From: Leptasterias polaris
Taxonomy: Eukaryota > Echinodermata > Asteroidea > Forcipulatida > Asteriidae
DNA length: 64,000 nucleotides
NCBI GenBank assembly: GCA_037783415.1
Contig: JAZGTN010000002.1
Coordinates: forward strand, 6,014,001-6,078,000
Direction of reading: 5' to 3'
The translations under genes and the position numbers were made by a program. Positions 25,642-37,212 of this stretch are shown one piece after another. Each line of letters starts with the position of its first letter. The first letter of the stretch is position 1. Under the pieces are notes generated by a model. That model searched no databases. It was not told the DNA's origin and worked only from the letters and a program-made list of their open reading frames with translations.

Positions 25642-25949
25642 AAAAACAGCACATGAGAATAATGTCACGTTGGTAATCAAAACAAATCCAATGTAAAAAC
25701 AGCACATGAGAATAATGTCACGTTGGTAATCAAAACAAATCCAATGTAAAAACAGCACATGAGAATAATGTCACGTTGGTAATCAAAACAAATCCAATGT
25801 AAAAACAGCACATGAGAATAATGTCACGTTGGTAATCAAAACAAATCCAATGTAAAAACAGCACATGAGAATAATGTCACGTTGGTAATCAAAACAAATC
25901 CAATGTAAAAACAGCACATGAGAATAATGTCACGTTGGTAATCAAAACA
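25642..25949. repeat. Minisatellite, 53 bp x 6
   Basis: Units beginning aaaaacagcacatgagaata at 25642, 25695, 25748, 25801, 25854 and 25907; the last is cut short. They are identical by eye. It lies in SPPL3 intron 2, and no open frame matters here. Confidence 0.92.
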
Positions 25950-26350
25950 GTCAAAGACCACTTAATATCAATGATAATAATGAGCATAATAATAATACAT
26001 CATACATGTATACCTGTCATTTCTGAGGCTTTATTTCCCCGGAGGTACTAACTACTCAGTCCTATTATCCATGTGTCAGTCAAAATGACTAATTCAATAC
26101 CTCATTACTGAGATGACTAGGGACTCAGGTGCACTCCTCATCCCCTAGTTCAGGATTCAATCGTTAGACAGAATTTAAGCAAGTACATTAAAGGGATGTC
26201 AAGCAACCATCAACAAACTAATTCTTTCAAAATCCCTTCAATTCAAAACTATGTAATTTGTATGATCAAACTGTGGCTATTTGCACTTTATTTCATGCGT
26301 GATATTTTGTGATGGGTGATATTTTATATAGGCCCCTATATTTCATGTAG
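25950..26350. other. Intron sequence left of the LINE
   Basis: Nothing recognised. A TAG stop immediately precedes the first ATG of the LINE frame, showing that the 5' part of the element is missing or altered. Confidence 0.5.
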
Positions 26351-29155
26351 ATGCTCGTGTGTTCAAAAATTGATAAAATAATTGCAAAAATTTCTTCTCC
26401 TGATGTATTCCAGCTACCTGGTTATAAACTCATAACTAAGAATAGGTTACATCGAATGGGTGGTGGTGTGGCCTTTTATGTTCACTCCAATATTCACCTC
26501 ACAATAAGAAAAGACCTGACACCAGCCTCTGACTTAATGGAATCACTATTCATTGAGGTGAAAACTTCTTCCAGGAATATTATTATTGGTGTTATTTACA
26601 AACCTCCCCAAGCACCACATAATGACTTCATGGTCATCTTTCAGAATTTAATGGTCCAACTAGCGGGTGAAAATGCTAGATGCCTCCTAACAGGTGATTT
26701 CAACATAAATCTTCTTGAGTATGACACCTGTTCGTCCACACAAAATTTTCTCGATGTGATCTTCTCTCACTCCTTCTTACCCCTCATTGATAAACCCACC
26801 AGAATTACCAAAACTTCAGCCACACTAATCGACAACATATTTACCAACATTCTCCCGCCACCAAAGTCTCAAATTCTGATTTCTGACATATCTGATCATC
26901 TGCCAATTTCCACATCAATACCCATCTCCTATATTAACTCCACTCATTCTCACACAGCTAAATCATATATTTATACCAATGACAACCTCAACATCTTACG
27001 TCAACACCTAAGCTTAGCAGATTGGTCTCCAGTTTACGATACTGAATGTCCCAACGCTGCTTTTGGCAACTTCATGACTATCTTCAACAATATTCATCAA
27101 GCTGACATTGCCACAACAAAGAAAAAAAGTAGCAAAAAACACATTCCGAAATCCCCTTGGATCACTGACTCTCTCCTCAAATCAATCAACCTCAAAAACA
27201 AACTTTATCGCAAATTTCTCAGCAAGCGGAGCTCACCAAATCACCTTGCCTACACGAAGTACAAAAACATCTTAACTAATGTTCTCAGGTCCGCTAAAAA
27301 AAAGTTCTACTTTAACCAGGAGAAAAACAATATCAAGAACACCTGGAAGATAATTAACTCTGTGATCAACAAGGATGCCTCTCCACAGAAAATTTCTGGC
27401 ATTTCTCATAATGGGAAGTACATGTATACTGAAAATTATTCTTCCATCACTGAACTCTTTAATAACCATTTCGCTAGCATTGGCCCTAACCTAGCTAGCA
27501 AAATTCCTCCTTGCAACTCTAATTACATGGATTATCTTAGTGATCAGAATCCCTGCTCCATATTCCTTGCCCCTGCCTCTACACAGGAGATTTGTGACGT
27601 TGTAACTGATATGGCCAACAAAGGAAGCTGTGGTTCCGATAAAATCAATGCTTTTGTTATTAAAAGAGTCATCTCTGCTATTGTTGACCCTCTATCTTAC
27701 ATTGTGAACCAATCTTTCTCACTTGGAATTGTTCCCGATGGCATGAAGATTGCTAAAGTGACTCCTATTTATAAAAATGGCGATGCCGACTTGGTCACCA
27801 ATTATCGGCCCATTTCTGTCTTATCTTGCTTCTCCAAAATTCTTGAGAGACTAGTTTACTCCCGCACCTCTGGCTTTCTCCTAAAACATAATATTCTTTC
27901 TGGCTTTCAGTTCGGTTTTCGAGCTAAACACTCCACCACACATGCTATTCTACACCTTATTGACAAAGTAACCACTGCAACTGACAATTCCGAACACACG
28001 CTTGGGATCTTCCTTGACTTTTCCAAAGCGTTTGATACTCTTGACCACAGTATTCTGCTTCATAAGCTCAGTCATTATGGTATACGAGGAAGGTCCCTGG
28101 AATGGTTCAAAAGCTATCTTTCCAACAGGAAACAATACGTCACTGTCAGTGACTGCTCATCCACCACTAGTTCTATAACTTGTGGTGTTCCCCAGGGTTC
28201 CATTCTTGGACCATTATTGTTCTTGATTTATATCAATGATATATCCAAGTCTTCTGATGCTCTTTCTTTCATTCTTTTTGCTGATGACTCTAACTTATTT
28301 TATAGTCACTCTGTCTTAGACACTCTAATTGCAACAGTTAACTCTGAACTTGTTTTGATAAGCAACTGGATTAAATCGAATAAACTGTCTCTGAACATCA
28401 ACAAAACTAACTGTATGTTATTTAGTAATGTGTATAACATATTACCAAGGGATGTTTTTATTGATGGTATTAAGATTAATCTAGTTGAATGTACTACACA
28501 ATGTAAGTTTCTCAGTTTGCATATAGATAACAAGCTTTCCTGGAAACCACATGTTGACTCACTATGTAAAGTCATATCTAGAAATGTTGGTGTCATTAAC
28601 AGGTTGAAGTTAGATCTTCCCCAGCATATTTTAATTACTTTGTATAATACACTTGTTTTGTCTTACATCAACTATGGTATTTTAGCCTGGGGTAGCGCGT
28701 CTCATACTGTATTAAACAGACTGTTCCTTCTACAAAAAAGGGCCATTCGATTAATAAGTAATTCTAATTATCTTGCTCACACAGAACCCATATTCACTCA
28801 ACTTAGATTATTGAAGCTGAATGACATATACTATTTCCATCTAGGTACATTCATGTTTCAGTTGGCTCACAACAATTTGCCTTCCTGCCTTGCTTCCATA
28901 TTCTCCCAAAACCGGTCCATTCACGCTCATAGTACCCGCCAAGCATCTCATTATCACCGGTCCATTCACGCTCATAGTACCCGCCAAGCATCTCATTATC
29001 ACCTTCCCTTTACCCGGACTCACCTCTCTCAGAAAACTATCAAAGTCCAGGGACCTAAACTCTGGAATTCTTTACATGCTCCGCTTCTTAATGCCACTTC
29101 CCTCGGTTCATTTAAAAATAAGTTAAAACAGTTTCTCCTTAATAACTACATTTAA
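26351..29155 (+). CDS. LINE ORF2: endonuclease (partial) and reverse transcriptase
   Basis: A 934-residue uninterrupted frame of a non-LTR retrotransposon that nicks target DNA and copies its RNA at the nick. Residues 1-190 hold the C-terminal half of an APE endonuclease (GGGVAFYV, VIYKPP, GDFNINLL at 115-122, SDHLPI at 181-186). The N-terminal part with the first catalytic residues is absent, and a stop lies directly upstream, so the copy is 5'-truncated and the ATG is probably not the true start. The reverse transcriptase follows: NYRPISVLS, DFSKAFDTLDH, GVPQGSILGPLLFLIYIND and the catalytic FADD box near residue 643. A 45-bp direct duplication (28912-29001) repeats 15 residues near the C-terminus. 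The motif style is CR1/L2/Jockey-like; the exact clade cannot be set by eye. Confidence 0.93.
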   Translation: MLVCSKIDKIIAKISSPDVFQLPGYKLITKNRLHRMGGGVAFYVHSNIHLTIRKDLTPASDLMESLFIEVKTSSRNIIIGVIYKPPQAPHNDFMVIFQNLMVQLAGENARCLLTGDFNINLLEYDTCSSTQNFLDVIFSHSFLPLIDKPTRITKTSATLIDNIFTNILPPPKSQILISDISDHLPISTSIPISYINSTHSHTAKSYIYTNDNLNILRQHLSLADWSPVYDTECPNAAFGNFMTIFNNIHQADIATTKKKSSKKHIPKSPWITDSLLKSINLKNKLYRKFLSKRSSPNHLAYTKYKNILTNVLRSAKKKFYFNQEKNNIKNTWKIINSVINKDASPQKISGISHNGKYMYTENYSSITELFNNHFASIGPNLASKIPPCNSNYMDYLSDQNPCSIFLAPASTQEICDVVTDMANKGSCGSDKINAFVIKRVISAIVDPLSYIVNQSFSLGIVPDGMKIAKVTPIYKNGDADLVTNYRPISVLSCFSKILERLVYSRTSGFLLKHNILSGFQFGFRAKHSTTHAILHLIDKVTTATDNSEHTLGIFLDFSKAFDTLDHSILLHKLSHYGIRGRSLEWFKSYLSNRKQYVTVSDCSSTTSSITCGVPQGSILGPLLFLIYINDISKSSDALSFILFADDSNLFYSHSVLDTLIATVNSELVLISNWIKSNKLSLNINKTNCMLFSNVYNILPRDVFIDGIKINLVECTTQCKFLSLHIDNKLSWKPHVDSLCKVISRNVGVINRLKLDLPQHILITLYNTLVLSYINYGILAWGSASHTVLNRLFLLQKRAIRLISNSNYLAHTEPIFTQLRLLKLNDIYYFHLGTFMFQLAHNNLPSCLASIFSQNRSIHAHSTRQASHYHRSIHAHSTRQASHYHLPFTRTHLSQKTIKVQGPKLWNSLHAPLLNATSLGSFKNKLKQFLLNNYI

Positions 29156-29652
29156 ATTGTTGTATTGTATCATTTGTTGTTGATTTGTTTACTTCTAATT
29201 ATTACTTTTATTACCCACCTTACCCGTCATGTTCTCTTATTTACTATAATACTAGTTACATATTCAAGTATTTTTGTTTAACCTATATGTATATTCCCCA
29301 TTTAGCTATTCCTTAGTTTTCAGTTCACCTTTAATCGTTTGTGTTTGTTTATCTCGTAAATAATTTCACTGTTTGTGCTTTTGCAACATTATTTACCATT
29401 TGGCCTATTGTGTGCTTCATTAATCATAAACATTGCTTTATATTCTTAGGGGGTCCGTACTCGACAAGCTCTGCTTTTTATGGGCCCCCACCAATTCCAT
29501 TTTCAAAAGTTCTTTGTTTGTTGTTTTGTTTTGCTTTGTATTGTATAAATTTAATTACCTATTCTTTGCCTATAAATAGTCGTTATTTACTTATGTTCCA
29601 TTGTTTTTGTTTTTGTGTGTGTATGGATTGGAAATAAAGTAAATTGAATTGA
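29156..29652 (+). mobile_element. LINE 3' untranslated region and tail
   Basis: Follows the LINE stop codon. It contains ccgtactcgacaagctctgc then tttttatgggccccc, a word common in LINE 3' regions, and ends ggaaataaagtaaattgaat. It is the 3' end of the 26351 element. Confidence 0.75.
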
Positions 29653-32138
29653 ACTTTTATAATTTTGGCAAGTATTTTTTTCTCCCTGTAGGAAATGTTT
29701 TTCAGAGTGATTTTATGTGGTCATGCAATAGGCTAACATTCATGTAAACTTTTTTCAAATGAACAAAATTTGTTTCACAATTATTTTTCTTTTCTTTATG
29801 CTGCTCATTCTCCTTAAGGCAGGTTAAGACAGACAGACATCTCAAGTAGAGTCAAGTTAAATTTAATTTGTAGTTTCTCTTGGTGACCAAACCGTTTAAT
29901 GACCAACGTCAGGGACCCAATATCCTCCGCACTCCATCGTCTATTAAATATCACAGGCCTACAAGTTCAGTCTTAGAGTATGTAGGTTCATTTCCAATTT
30001 AGGACTTTTATTGAAAAAATTGTGAGGAAATTTAAAGGGAAGGTACAATGTATATATGTTTGGTATCACTCTTAAAATGAATGGCAATAAAAACGTACTG
30101 TTTAGAAGCCTAACATTTCTTTTAATCTATGAGTTTACAGAAAGCTTCAATGATTATATCCTGACATAGGCCTATAGTTGTTTGAATGAAATCTGATCAG
30201 GAAAATAAGTATCCAGTACCGACACTTATTCTCTGAGCCTCAATTGCTTGCTCTATGTTTATACCCAGGTCATTATACCCACTGGTTCATTCCTATGAGC
30301 CTGTTTGTTCTTAGTTGTACATGTACTATACCTAGGTCATTTGCCTTTATTGTACATAAATGGAAAAAGACCTTCACAGTTGCATGAATTCACAGATATA
30401 TAAAACATCTAGAGCAGGGAACAATTAGAACCTCTAATAATGTCAATCAGACTTATTTCCACATCAACTCATTCAAGAGAATTCTTTCCCAACCATTTGC
30501 TCTTGGCGAACTTCAGGGTTGCACAAAACAGGAAACGCTAGTGATTTTACACGTTCAAGCTTCTGCCTAGCCCGACAGCATGCAATTACCTACAGTCCCA
30601 GCAATCATACCAGGGCTTTTTCGTTAACGACATTTTGATGAAACAGTTGTCGCCAGTTTAATTATTCCCCTCAGGTCTAGAAAAGACTGATTGTGTACAT
30701 AAGTTTCTACTGCTGAAAGCAAGATGACCTCAACAAACCTACAACAAGATGTTGATAAGGCTACCATGACGTATGCACATTCATAACAAATATTTGATAT
30801 TAAGCTGTTAAGCATAATGAAATGTGGTAAAGCAGGTTGAATATTTACTTTTAATTCTTCCACTCTCATAGACAAACAGAGAACCTTTTAAACAGGTGTT
30901 TATGCACATTATGAATGCAGGCCTGGAATTTCATCTTTGAGAGGGCAAGGCCATTTTCATTTTGCAAAGGGCACTTTCATTGGAAAAGCTAAAAGTCAAA
31001 GGTCAAAACCAGGGCAAATAAGGCCATGGCCTCAGTATAACTCCAGGCCTGTGTATGTTATTTGAAAGTTCTTTTTCTCATCTACATGTACATGTATATT
31101 CAGAAGATAAAATTAACCAAGTTTTGATTTGTTTTGGCTGGAAGTTCCTGGGTTTGAAATGGAGCATTGCATGTCTGTTTCGCAACTCTCACATGATTCA
31201 TAATCCAAAATGAGACATTGTAAAAACTAGGTTATGGAAACATAAACATTGTCTTATTATTAAAGTGTGAATCCAAGTCACATCCTTCCATTCTAATGTA
31301 AACAGTCTTCCTTCAAAACAACTAATAGAAATTTACATATTGTTTTTACATGAGCACGAAGGTCTGAGTATGTCTGTCATTCACACCGAGTGCATTACAC
31401 TGCAGCGATATCGCTCTAGATTGAACAATTCTATGCAAACACACTAAATGTTCAGCCCTGTCAGTGTAATATGAGAGAAAGTTCAACCTCTTTTATATTC
31501 TACAATTGTCACGTAAATATCTATGTGATAGCTAGAGACACTTTAGCAAGCACTGAGCATCTACAGCCAGAGTATGGTACCCTTGTTCATCTATGCAATC
31601 CATCTGCAGCCTCAGGCATCAAGCCAGTACTGCAGATATCCAATTGCAACAAAAGCTTCAATTTAAGTTTATTATCAAACAATTCATTTGAACTTTTCTA
31701 TTGTAGATCATGAACTGAAAAACTTGTATTAAGTCCTCTTGGCTTTAAAAACACACTCCATGTTTGTAATATGTAAGTTTGTGATTTGATCAGTAACGTT
31801 TAATTTTAAAAAGAAAAGTACTCAGCATGTAGTGTAATTCTCATAAAAGCTAAAGCAATTGTACAAATATATTTTTAACAAAGTGGTATAATTGCAACTG
31901 ATTACCTGCAATTGATTTTTATTAGAGAATGCCGTTATTTCCACAGTGTAAAAAGAAAGATTATATTGGGCTTCTCCATGAACCTACAATTAATGTCACT
32001 TTATACTGGCACAACAAGAAATGCATTGTAATAGTATTTCATTGCACAACTTATAGATTGGTCTTTTAGCTCTAATTACCCCAAAACCATCAAAATCCAA
32101 CTGCATGTTTTGTCCGGTTCTGTTAAACTAATTGCTTT
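29653..32138. other. SPPL3 intron 2, largely featureless
   Basis: AT-rich intron. A short MITE-type end starts at 30032 (listed separately). Small frames at 30624-30875 and 31471-31713 have no recognisable content. Confidence 0.5.
30032..30120 (+). mobile_element. Fragment of a TTAAAGG MITE family
   Basis: Begins ttaaagggaaggtacaatgt, the same start as the element at 46346-46636 (ttaaagggaaggtacattta). The other end is not found. Confidence 0.4.
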
Positions 32139-32874
32139 GCATGGGATCAGGCAAAACAGAGTCCAACAGTTTGGGTGTTGAGTTACCATCTGTAGTATTG
32201 TTGGACTGAGGAATGCTTGGTAAGCTGATCATGGGATCAGGCAAAACAGAGTCCAACAGTTTGGGTGTTGAGTTACCATCTGTAGTATTGTTGGACTGAG
32301 GAATGCTTGGTAAGCTGATCATGGGATCAGGCAAAACAGAGTCCAACAGTTTGGGTGTTGAGTTACCATCTGTAGTATTGTTGGACTGAGGAATGCTTGG
32401 TAAGCTGATCATGGGATCAGGCAAAACAGAGTCCAACAGTTTGGGTGTTGAGTTACCATCTGTAGTATTGTTGGACTGAGGAATGCTTGGTAAGCTGATC
32501 ATGGGATCAGGCAAAACAGAGTCCAACAGTTTGGGTGTTGAGTTACCATCTGTAGTATTGTTGGACTGAGGAATGCTTGGTAAGCTGATCATGGGATCAG
32601 GCAAAACAGAGTCCAACAGTTTGGGTGTTGAGTTACCATCTGTAGTATTGTTGGACTGAGGAATGCTTGGTAAGCTGATCATGGGATCAGGCAAAACAGA
32701 GTCCAACAGTTTGGGTGTTGAGTTACCATCTGTAGTATTGTTGGACTGAGGAATGCTTGGTAAGCTGATCATGGGATCAGGCAAAACAGAGTCCAACAGT
32801 TTGGGTGTTGAGTTACCATCTGTAGTATTGTTGGACTGAGGAATGCTTGGTAAGCTGATCATGGGATCAGGCAT
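32139..32874 (-). repeat. Minisatellite, 90 bp x 8, open on the minus strand
   Basis: Eight identical 90-bp units, each starting catgggatcaggcaaaacag on the plus strand. Because 90 is a multiple of three, the minus strand stays open as a repeated 30-residue peptide (LPDPMISLPSIPQSNNTTDG then NSTPKLLDSV) over 248 codons. It lies in SPPL3 intron 2 on the same strand as SPPL3, but no flanking splice sites or upstream exon support translation. A diverged relative of the unit lies at 33371-33440, outside the array. Confidence 0.93.
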
Positions 32875-32887
32875 ACCATTACCACCA

Positions 32888-33025
32888 TTTATTCATTCAT
32901 TCATTCATTTAGGTTTATTAACAACTCAAAAATTACATGACAGAAGTTAAAAAGACTAAAATTGACGTGTTTACATTGTTTAAAACTACAAGTTAAAAAT
33001 TGAAACAATTTAAACGGTTAACGAT
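32888..33025 (-). mobile_element. 3' tail of a non-LTR retrotransposon
   Basis: Reverse-complement copy of the tail at 16080-16226, ending in (TGAA)n when read on the minus strand. It is inserted between the 90-bp array and the diverged related sequence. Confidence 0.7.
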
Positions 33026-34174
33026 ATAATCTAAAAAATACTAGATACTGACTGCTCAAAAGCATCGTACAAAAAAGTAGCTGATGACTAATAAGACAAA
33101 ATCTAAAGCAAAGAACGGAATTGAAATTGGACCTCATAACCGTAGCAATATTCACAATCAGTAAATGGAAAACAATAGAAAATCACACTAACATAAACAA
33201 AAGAGAGGAAATACTGTCAAAATTGTCTAGTAGATTCCTCACCAGTTTTTGAACACAGTGAGGAAGCAAGAAATATAGACACAAAATACTAAAAAAACAT
33301 GACATAAAAACAGAGCCTTCAAAAACAGTGCAACCTGAGGCGCAACTGAATCGACAAAATGAAAAAACATAATCAAAGTCCAACAGATTGGGTGTTGAGA
33401 TGCCACATAATGTTGGATTTAGTTGGTGTGAGGAAGTACCTAGTAAACAACTCAAGGAAGTTGGAGTTACAATTAAATTTACACAAAATGCTTTGTGTCT
33501 TTTGTTATCAACTCTTTTCCACATACATACAACCCCACACTAAACAACACTTAAAACTGATGTTAAAATGTTTCCTGCAGTTTCACAAACAGAATTTACA
33601 AAAAATTCGCCCCTAATGATACATGTTGTACATCTCTAATTATTGTGCGAAATGGCAACCCACAAAATTTCTACAGGCTTTGAAACTTTTGTTTTAATCA
33701 TCTTGTTTTCAATCTCTACACCTGTAACCCTTATGTAATCATGGAGGAAAGAAATTATGATCAGATGTATGATGGATCTCCTCAAAGCGTGATACACTTT
33801 TAAAGATTGCAGGGAATTATTAAAACACAAAATCATCAGTCAAAATACATTTCTTTAGCACAGTACATTGGGTCTATGCAACTGCATATAATTGATAGCT
33901 GTAATCAAATAGCATGGAAGAGTTAATGATGGAAACAGTCATTTAATATTTAAGCAGTTTGTAATGACGTCAGGATTGACATCACCTTAGGCTTCACAGA
34001 CTTGATAAGACATCAATTATTGATGACACTGCACACCCTGGCCAATCCCCCATCGTTTGTCAATAATTAGTGACAGGAATCTAAGACTAAGATGACTATA
34101 AGGTCATGTCAAACTAAAGAAGCTTTGGTTGTGGCCATACAGCTGTAATGGAAATGTGTGAGCTTCCTGTCTAG
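33026..34174. other. SPPL3 intron 2, no gene seen
   Basis: A 113-codon minus-strand frame (33183-33524) includes the ancestral-looking relative of the 90-bp unit (STPNLLDF against STPKLLDS). No domain is recognised. The rest is AT-rich intron. Confidence 0.45.
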
Positions 34175-34569
34175 AATACCAACTGTGTACATGAAGGCTG
34201 GTGATTTCACCTCCAATAGTAGAGTAGAATACTGACTGTGTACATGAAGGCTGGTGATTTCACCTCCAATAGTAGAGTACATGTAGAATACTGACTGTGT
34301 ACATGAAGGCTGGTGATTTCACCTCCAATAGTAGAGTAGAATACTGACTGTGTACATGAAGGCTGGTGATTTCACCTCCAATAGTAGAGTAGAATACTGA
34401 CTGTGTACATGAAGGCTGGTGATTTCACCTCCAATAGTAGAGTAGAATACTGACTGTGTACATGAAGGCTGGTGATTTCACCTCCAATAGTAGAGTAGAA
34501 TACTGACTGTGTACATGAAGGCTAGTGATTTTACCTCCAATAGTAGAGTAGAATACTGACTGTGTACAT
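34175..34569. repeat. 53-bp minisatellite, left part
   Basis: About 7.3 units of 53 bp (aatactgactgtgtacatga then aggctggtgatttcacctcc and a tail ending gtagagtag). One unit carries a 6-bp insertion (near 34276). The LTR element splits the array, which resumes at 43847. Confidence 0.93.
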
Positions 34570-34789
34570 TGTAGTGAGTGTCTCCACGGTTACGTAATAA
34601 ACCATCCATGCATGTCCGGGGCCTGGCCGTCGCCCTTGGGCACGACCGAGCCACGAGGCAGTCGTGCTTCTGAATCCAACCTGTGTGCTTGTGTGCTCTT
34701 TGAGTCTCCCTCCACTCCCAGGTCTCGGCGACGCGGCTCAGCCCTTGGACTACTACGTCTTAGGTAATTATAGGAGTGAATTCACAACA
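34570..34789 (+). repeat. 5' LTR
   Basis: 220 bp beginning TGTAGTGAG and ending ACAACA, so with TG...CA termini. It contains AATAAA at 34596-34601, a possible poly(A) signal. The downstream copy at 43627-43846 appears identical base for base. Confidence 0.95.
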
Positions 34790-34790
34790 T

Positions 34791-34808
34791 TGGCGACGAG
34801 GATAAATT
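34791..34808 (+). other. Primer-binding site (probable)
   Basis: TGGCGACGAGGATAAATT starts one base after the 5' LTR. TGG is the complement of a tRNA CCA end, as expected for a minus-strand primer site. The matching tRNA cannot be named by eye. Confidence 0.6.
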
Positions 34809-35427
34809 GTTCCGTGCAATTTCATAGACAAATTTGGGAAAAAATTACTAAAACTTGGGAAAAAGTACAAACAATTTTTTTTCTCGGAAATAGTCGAGAA
34901 CCTTTTGCTTCAGTAAAGGGCGTGGTATACCCACACGGTGGAAATTCTACTGTGTGCGCTCCCCGCCTTTTATACGGCGAAATACTTTTACGTTTCGTTT
35001 TTATATTCGGCCATATTCATACAAACTCGGAAAGTCCGGCAGTTTGTTGAATTTGCTGTACAGGGATATATATTGTCCAAGTCTTCATACTGTTTAAAAA
35101 TTTGCTAAGAATTTAATACTGTTTTATATTGTATAAATCTGACAGAAGTCTGCTATAACCCAAGCGAGCTACGATGCGTTCTTAAAAAAAACAAAAAAAA
35201 AAAACAAAAAACAACAACAACAACAACAACATTTTCCACCAAAACGGCGTGTTATTTTCAATTTGAAATATTATTGTACTGCTAGTCAGGTCAAGCTGTC
35301 GAGCATCACTCCCGACAGTAGCGCTGGCAGTAACAAGCGATCGAGTGATACGGTATTGAACCATTCAATATTATAGCAGATTTCAAACCAATTTGTCAAG
35401 TAGTATTATTCTTATGATTCTGAGACC
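34809..35427 (+). other. LTR element leader, no gene
   Basis: Untranslated leader between primer site and gag. A frame that starts in the LTR (34664-35050) has no ATG start and no domain. A poly(A)/CAA simple tract is at 35184-35230. Confidence 0.6.
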
Positions 35428-37212
35428 ATGGCCATTTGCATTAACAAAGCTACTGTAAAACAGCTGACTACTTTACCGGGTATTGGTGTGAAGTTTGCAG
35501 AACTTATAGTTTCATTAAGAACTAAGAAAGGAACAGTTATTATCGATGATTTTCATGAATCCCCATCCCTCCAAACCAAACTCAATGAATTACATGAAAA
35601 AGGGCTAATTTCAATTGAGTACACGGCCGACCTTCCACCTAACGGTTCTGAGCAGGGGGGACCTGAAAAACACAAAGAAACTGTTGACCCCATAACACTT
35701 CTTGCTAAACAAATGGGTGAGCTAGGCAAAATAATGATGGAAAATACAAATGCAATAACAAATGCCATTAAAGACCTAAAGATTCAGTCACAGATGTCAG
35801 AAAGCCATCTAAGTGATCTAATTCAAGGTAATACAAAACCTCATGGTCCTGTAGCACAATTCGAAACTCCTACTAGTACTACGCTACCTGTATTGTTAGA
35901 CACAAAGCCGGCATTTATCCCGCTGCAAACTCAAATTCCTAGTATTACGCAACCTGGCGCACAACAAACAGGCGATGCCTTAATAGATGCAGAGCTTAAA
36001 GTGATTATGGAAAAAGCACCACCACTCCCACCACACATAATGAAATCAATGCAGAAGGCCCAACACAAACAAAAGCCGCAAACAATAGAAACAGTTAACA
36101 ATGCCAATAGCAGCTCAACGAGCCAGCTCTCGTCAAATGATCAAGTGAACAACGCAACTAGCAGTCTAGCTTGCGCTAACCAGCAACAGTCGATAGATCT
36201 AGTAACGGACCCTGGCCCGGCGTCTGCTGGGTCGAGCCGCCCCCGAAGCCAGGCAGTCCCTAAAATCACTACCTATGACGGAAGTTCTGATTTTCATGCC
36301 TTTGCCGCCAAATTTGAAATAATTGCAAAGTGCTGTCAATGGGATGAACAAAATAAGCTGCTACATTTAGTTGGCGCGCTCACCGGTAAAGCTCTTGACT
36401 GCTATGCGTGGCAGGAGGCCGAAGTATCAAACAATTACAAACTTACCAAAGACCAATTAATGAAGATGTTTGGTAGAATAAAAGACCCAATCATACAACG
36501 AGCAGAACTGGCAGCTATACACCAAAAAGATGATGAGTCAATTGAAGTTTTTGGACAACGCGTAAGACAAATAGCAACACGCGCATATTCAACTGCTAAT
36601 ACGGATGTTTTCGAAACTATAGCAAGAGAAGCGTTTCTCAAAGGGTGTAGTGATGTCACTGCCGCTGAACTTGCATTGTATCGCGACCCCAAAACATTAA
36701 ATCAAGCGATAAAATTCACACAAACGGCAGCACATAATCATAGTTTGCTTTCCAAGAATAGACCCAAAGTGAGACATGTTTCATTTAGTGGCAATGTTGC
36801 CGACGATAGCCCAAGTGGTTCAAAGGTCCAACAGATACAAGTCAAACAGTTGGGGAGGGACAATGTTGACATCCACATTGATTGGTCGGAATTCAACGAC
36901 AATATGCGCAAAGTTGTCTCTTACATAGAGGGTCGCCCGCATAGCACCGATAGTGCACCGCCGATGCGTACACCTCCCCCAACAGCTAACACGGCCCAGA
37001 AAAGTTTTTCTCCGGACCGCTCACCTAAGCAATACCCCACTAGAAATCCTAGCCCACCCCCAGTGAGTTCACCTGGAAGATATAATTGTTTTAACTGTGG
37101 CCAGAACGGTCATTTTGCGAGAGATTGTCCGCATAAAACTACAACTCGAGCTCGCGCACGTTCACCATCACCCTCGCGTAGACCTTTAAACGAGCAGAAG
37201 CCGGCCGTGTAG
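35428..37212 (+). CDS. gag: Gag polyprotein with N-terminal helix-hairpin-helix
   Basis: 594 residues, the structural protein that packages the element RNA. Residues 6-42 (INKATVKQLTTLPGIG, then a helix) form a ComEA-like helix-hairpin-helix, a fold that usually binds DNA without sequence preference; it is unusual at the start of Gag. A long polar, Gln/Asn/Pro-rich linker follows. About 278-440 is a retrotransposon capsid-type domain (TTYDGSSDFHAFAAKFE, then WQEAE and KDPIIQRAELAAIHQ). A CCHC zinc knuckle, CFNCGQNGHFARDC, is at 554-567, followed by an Arg/Ser/Pro tail. The ATG at 35428 is the first good start after the leader. Pol is reached by a -1 shift at 37185-37191, before the TAG at 37210. 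Confidence 0.93.
   Translation: MAICINKATVKQLTTLPGIGVKFAELIVSLRTKKGTVIIDDFHESPSLQTKLNELHEKGLISIEYTADLPPNGSEQGGPEKHKETVDPITLLAKQMGELGKIMMENTNAITNAIKDLKIQSQMSESHLSDLIQGNTKPHGPVAQFETPTSTTLPVLLDTKPAFIPLQTQIPSITQPGAQQTGDALIDAELKVIMEKAPPLPPHIMKSMQKAQHKQKPQTIETVNNANSSSTSQLSSNDQVNNATSSLACANQQQSIDLVTDPGPASAGSSRPRSQAVPKITTYDGSSDFHAFAAKFEIIAKCCQWDEQNKLLHLVGALTGKALDCYAWQEAEVSNNYKLTKDQLMKMFGRIKDPIIQRAELAAIHQKDDESIEVFGQRVRQIATRAYSTANTDVFETIAREAFLKGCSDVTAAELALYRDPKTLNQAIKFTQTAAHNHSLLSKNRPKVRHVSFSGNVADDSPSGSKVQQIQVKQLGRDNVDIHIDWSEFNDNMRKVVSYIEGRPHSTDSAPPMRTPPPTANTAQKSFSPDRSPKQYPTRNPSPPPVSSPGRYNCFNCGQNGHFARDCPHKTTTRARARSPSPSRRPLNEQKPAV

Noticed and set aside
34664..35050. 128-codon frame starting in the 5' LTR
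   Set aside because: Its start is GTG, not ATG, it crosses the LTR, primer site and leader, and it has no domain.
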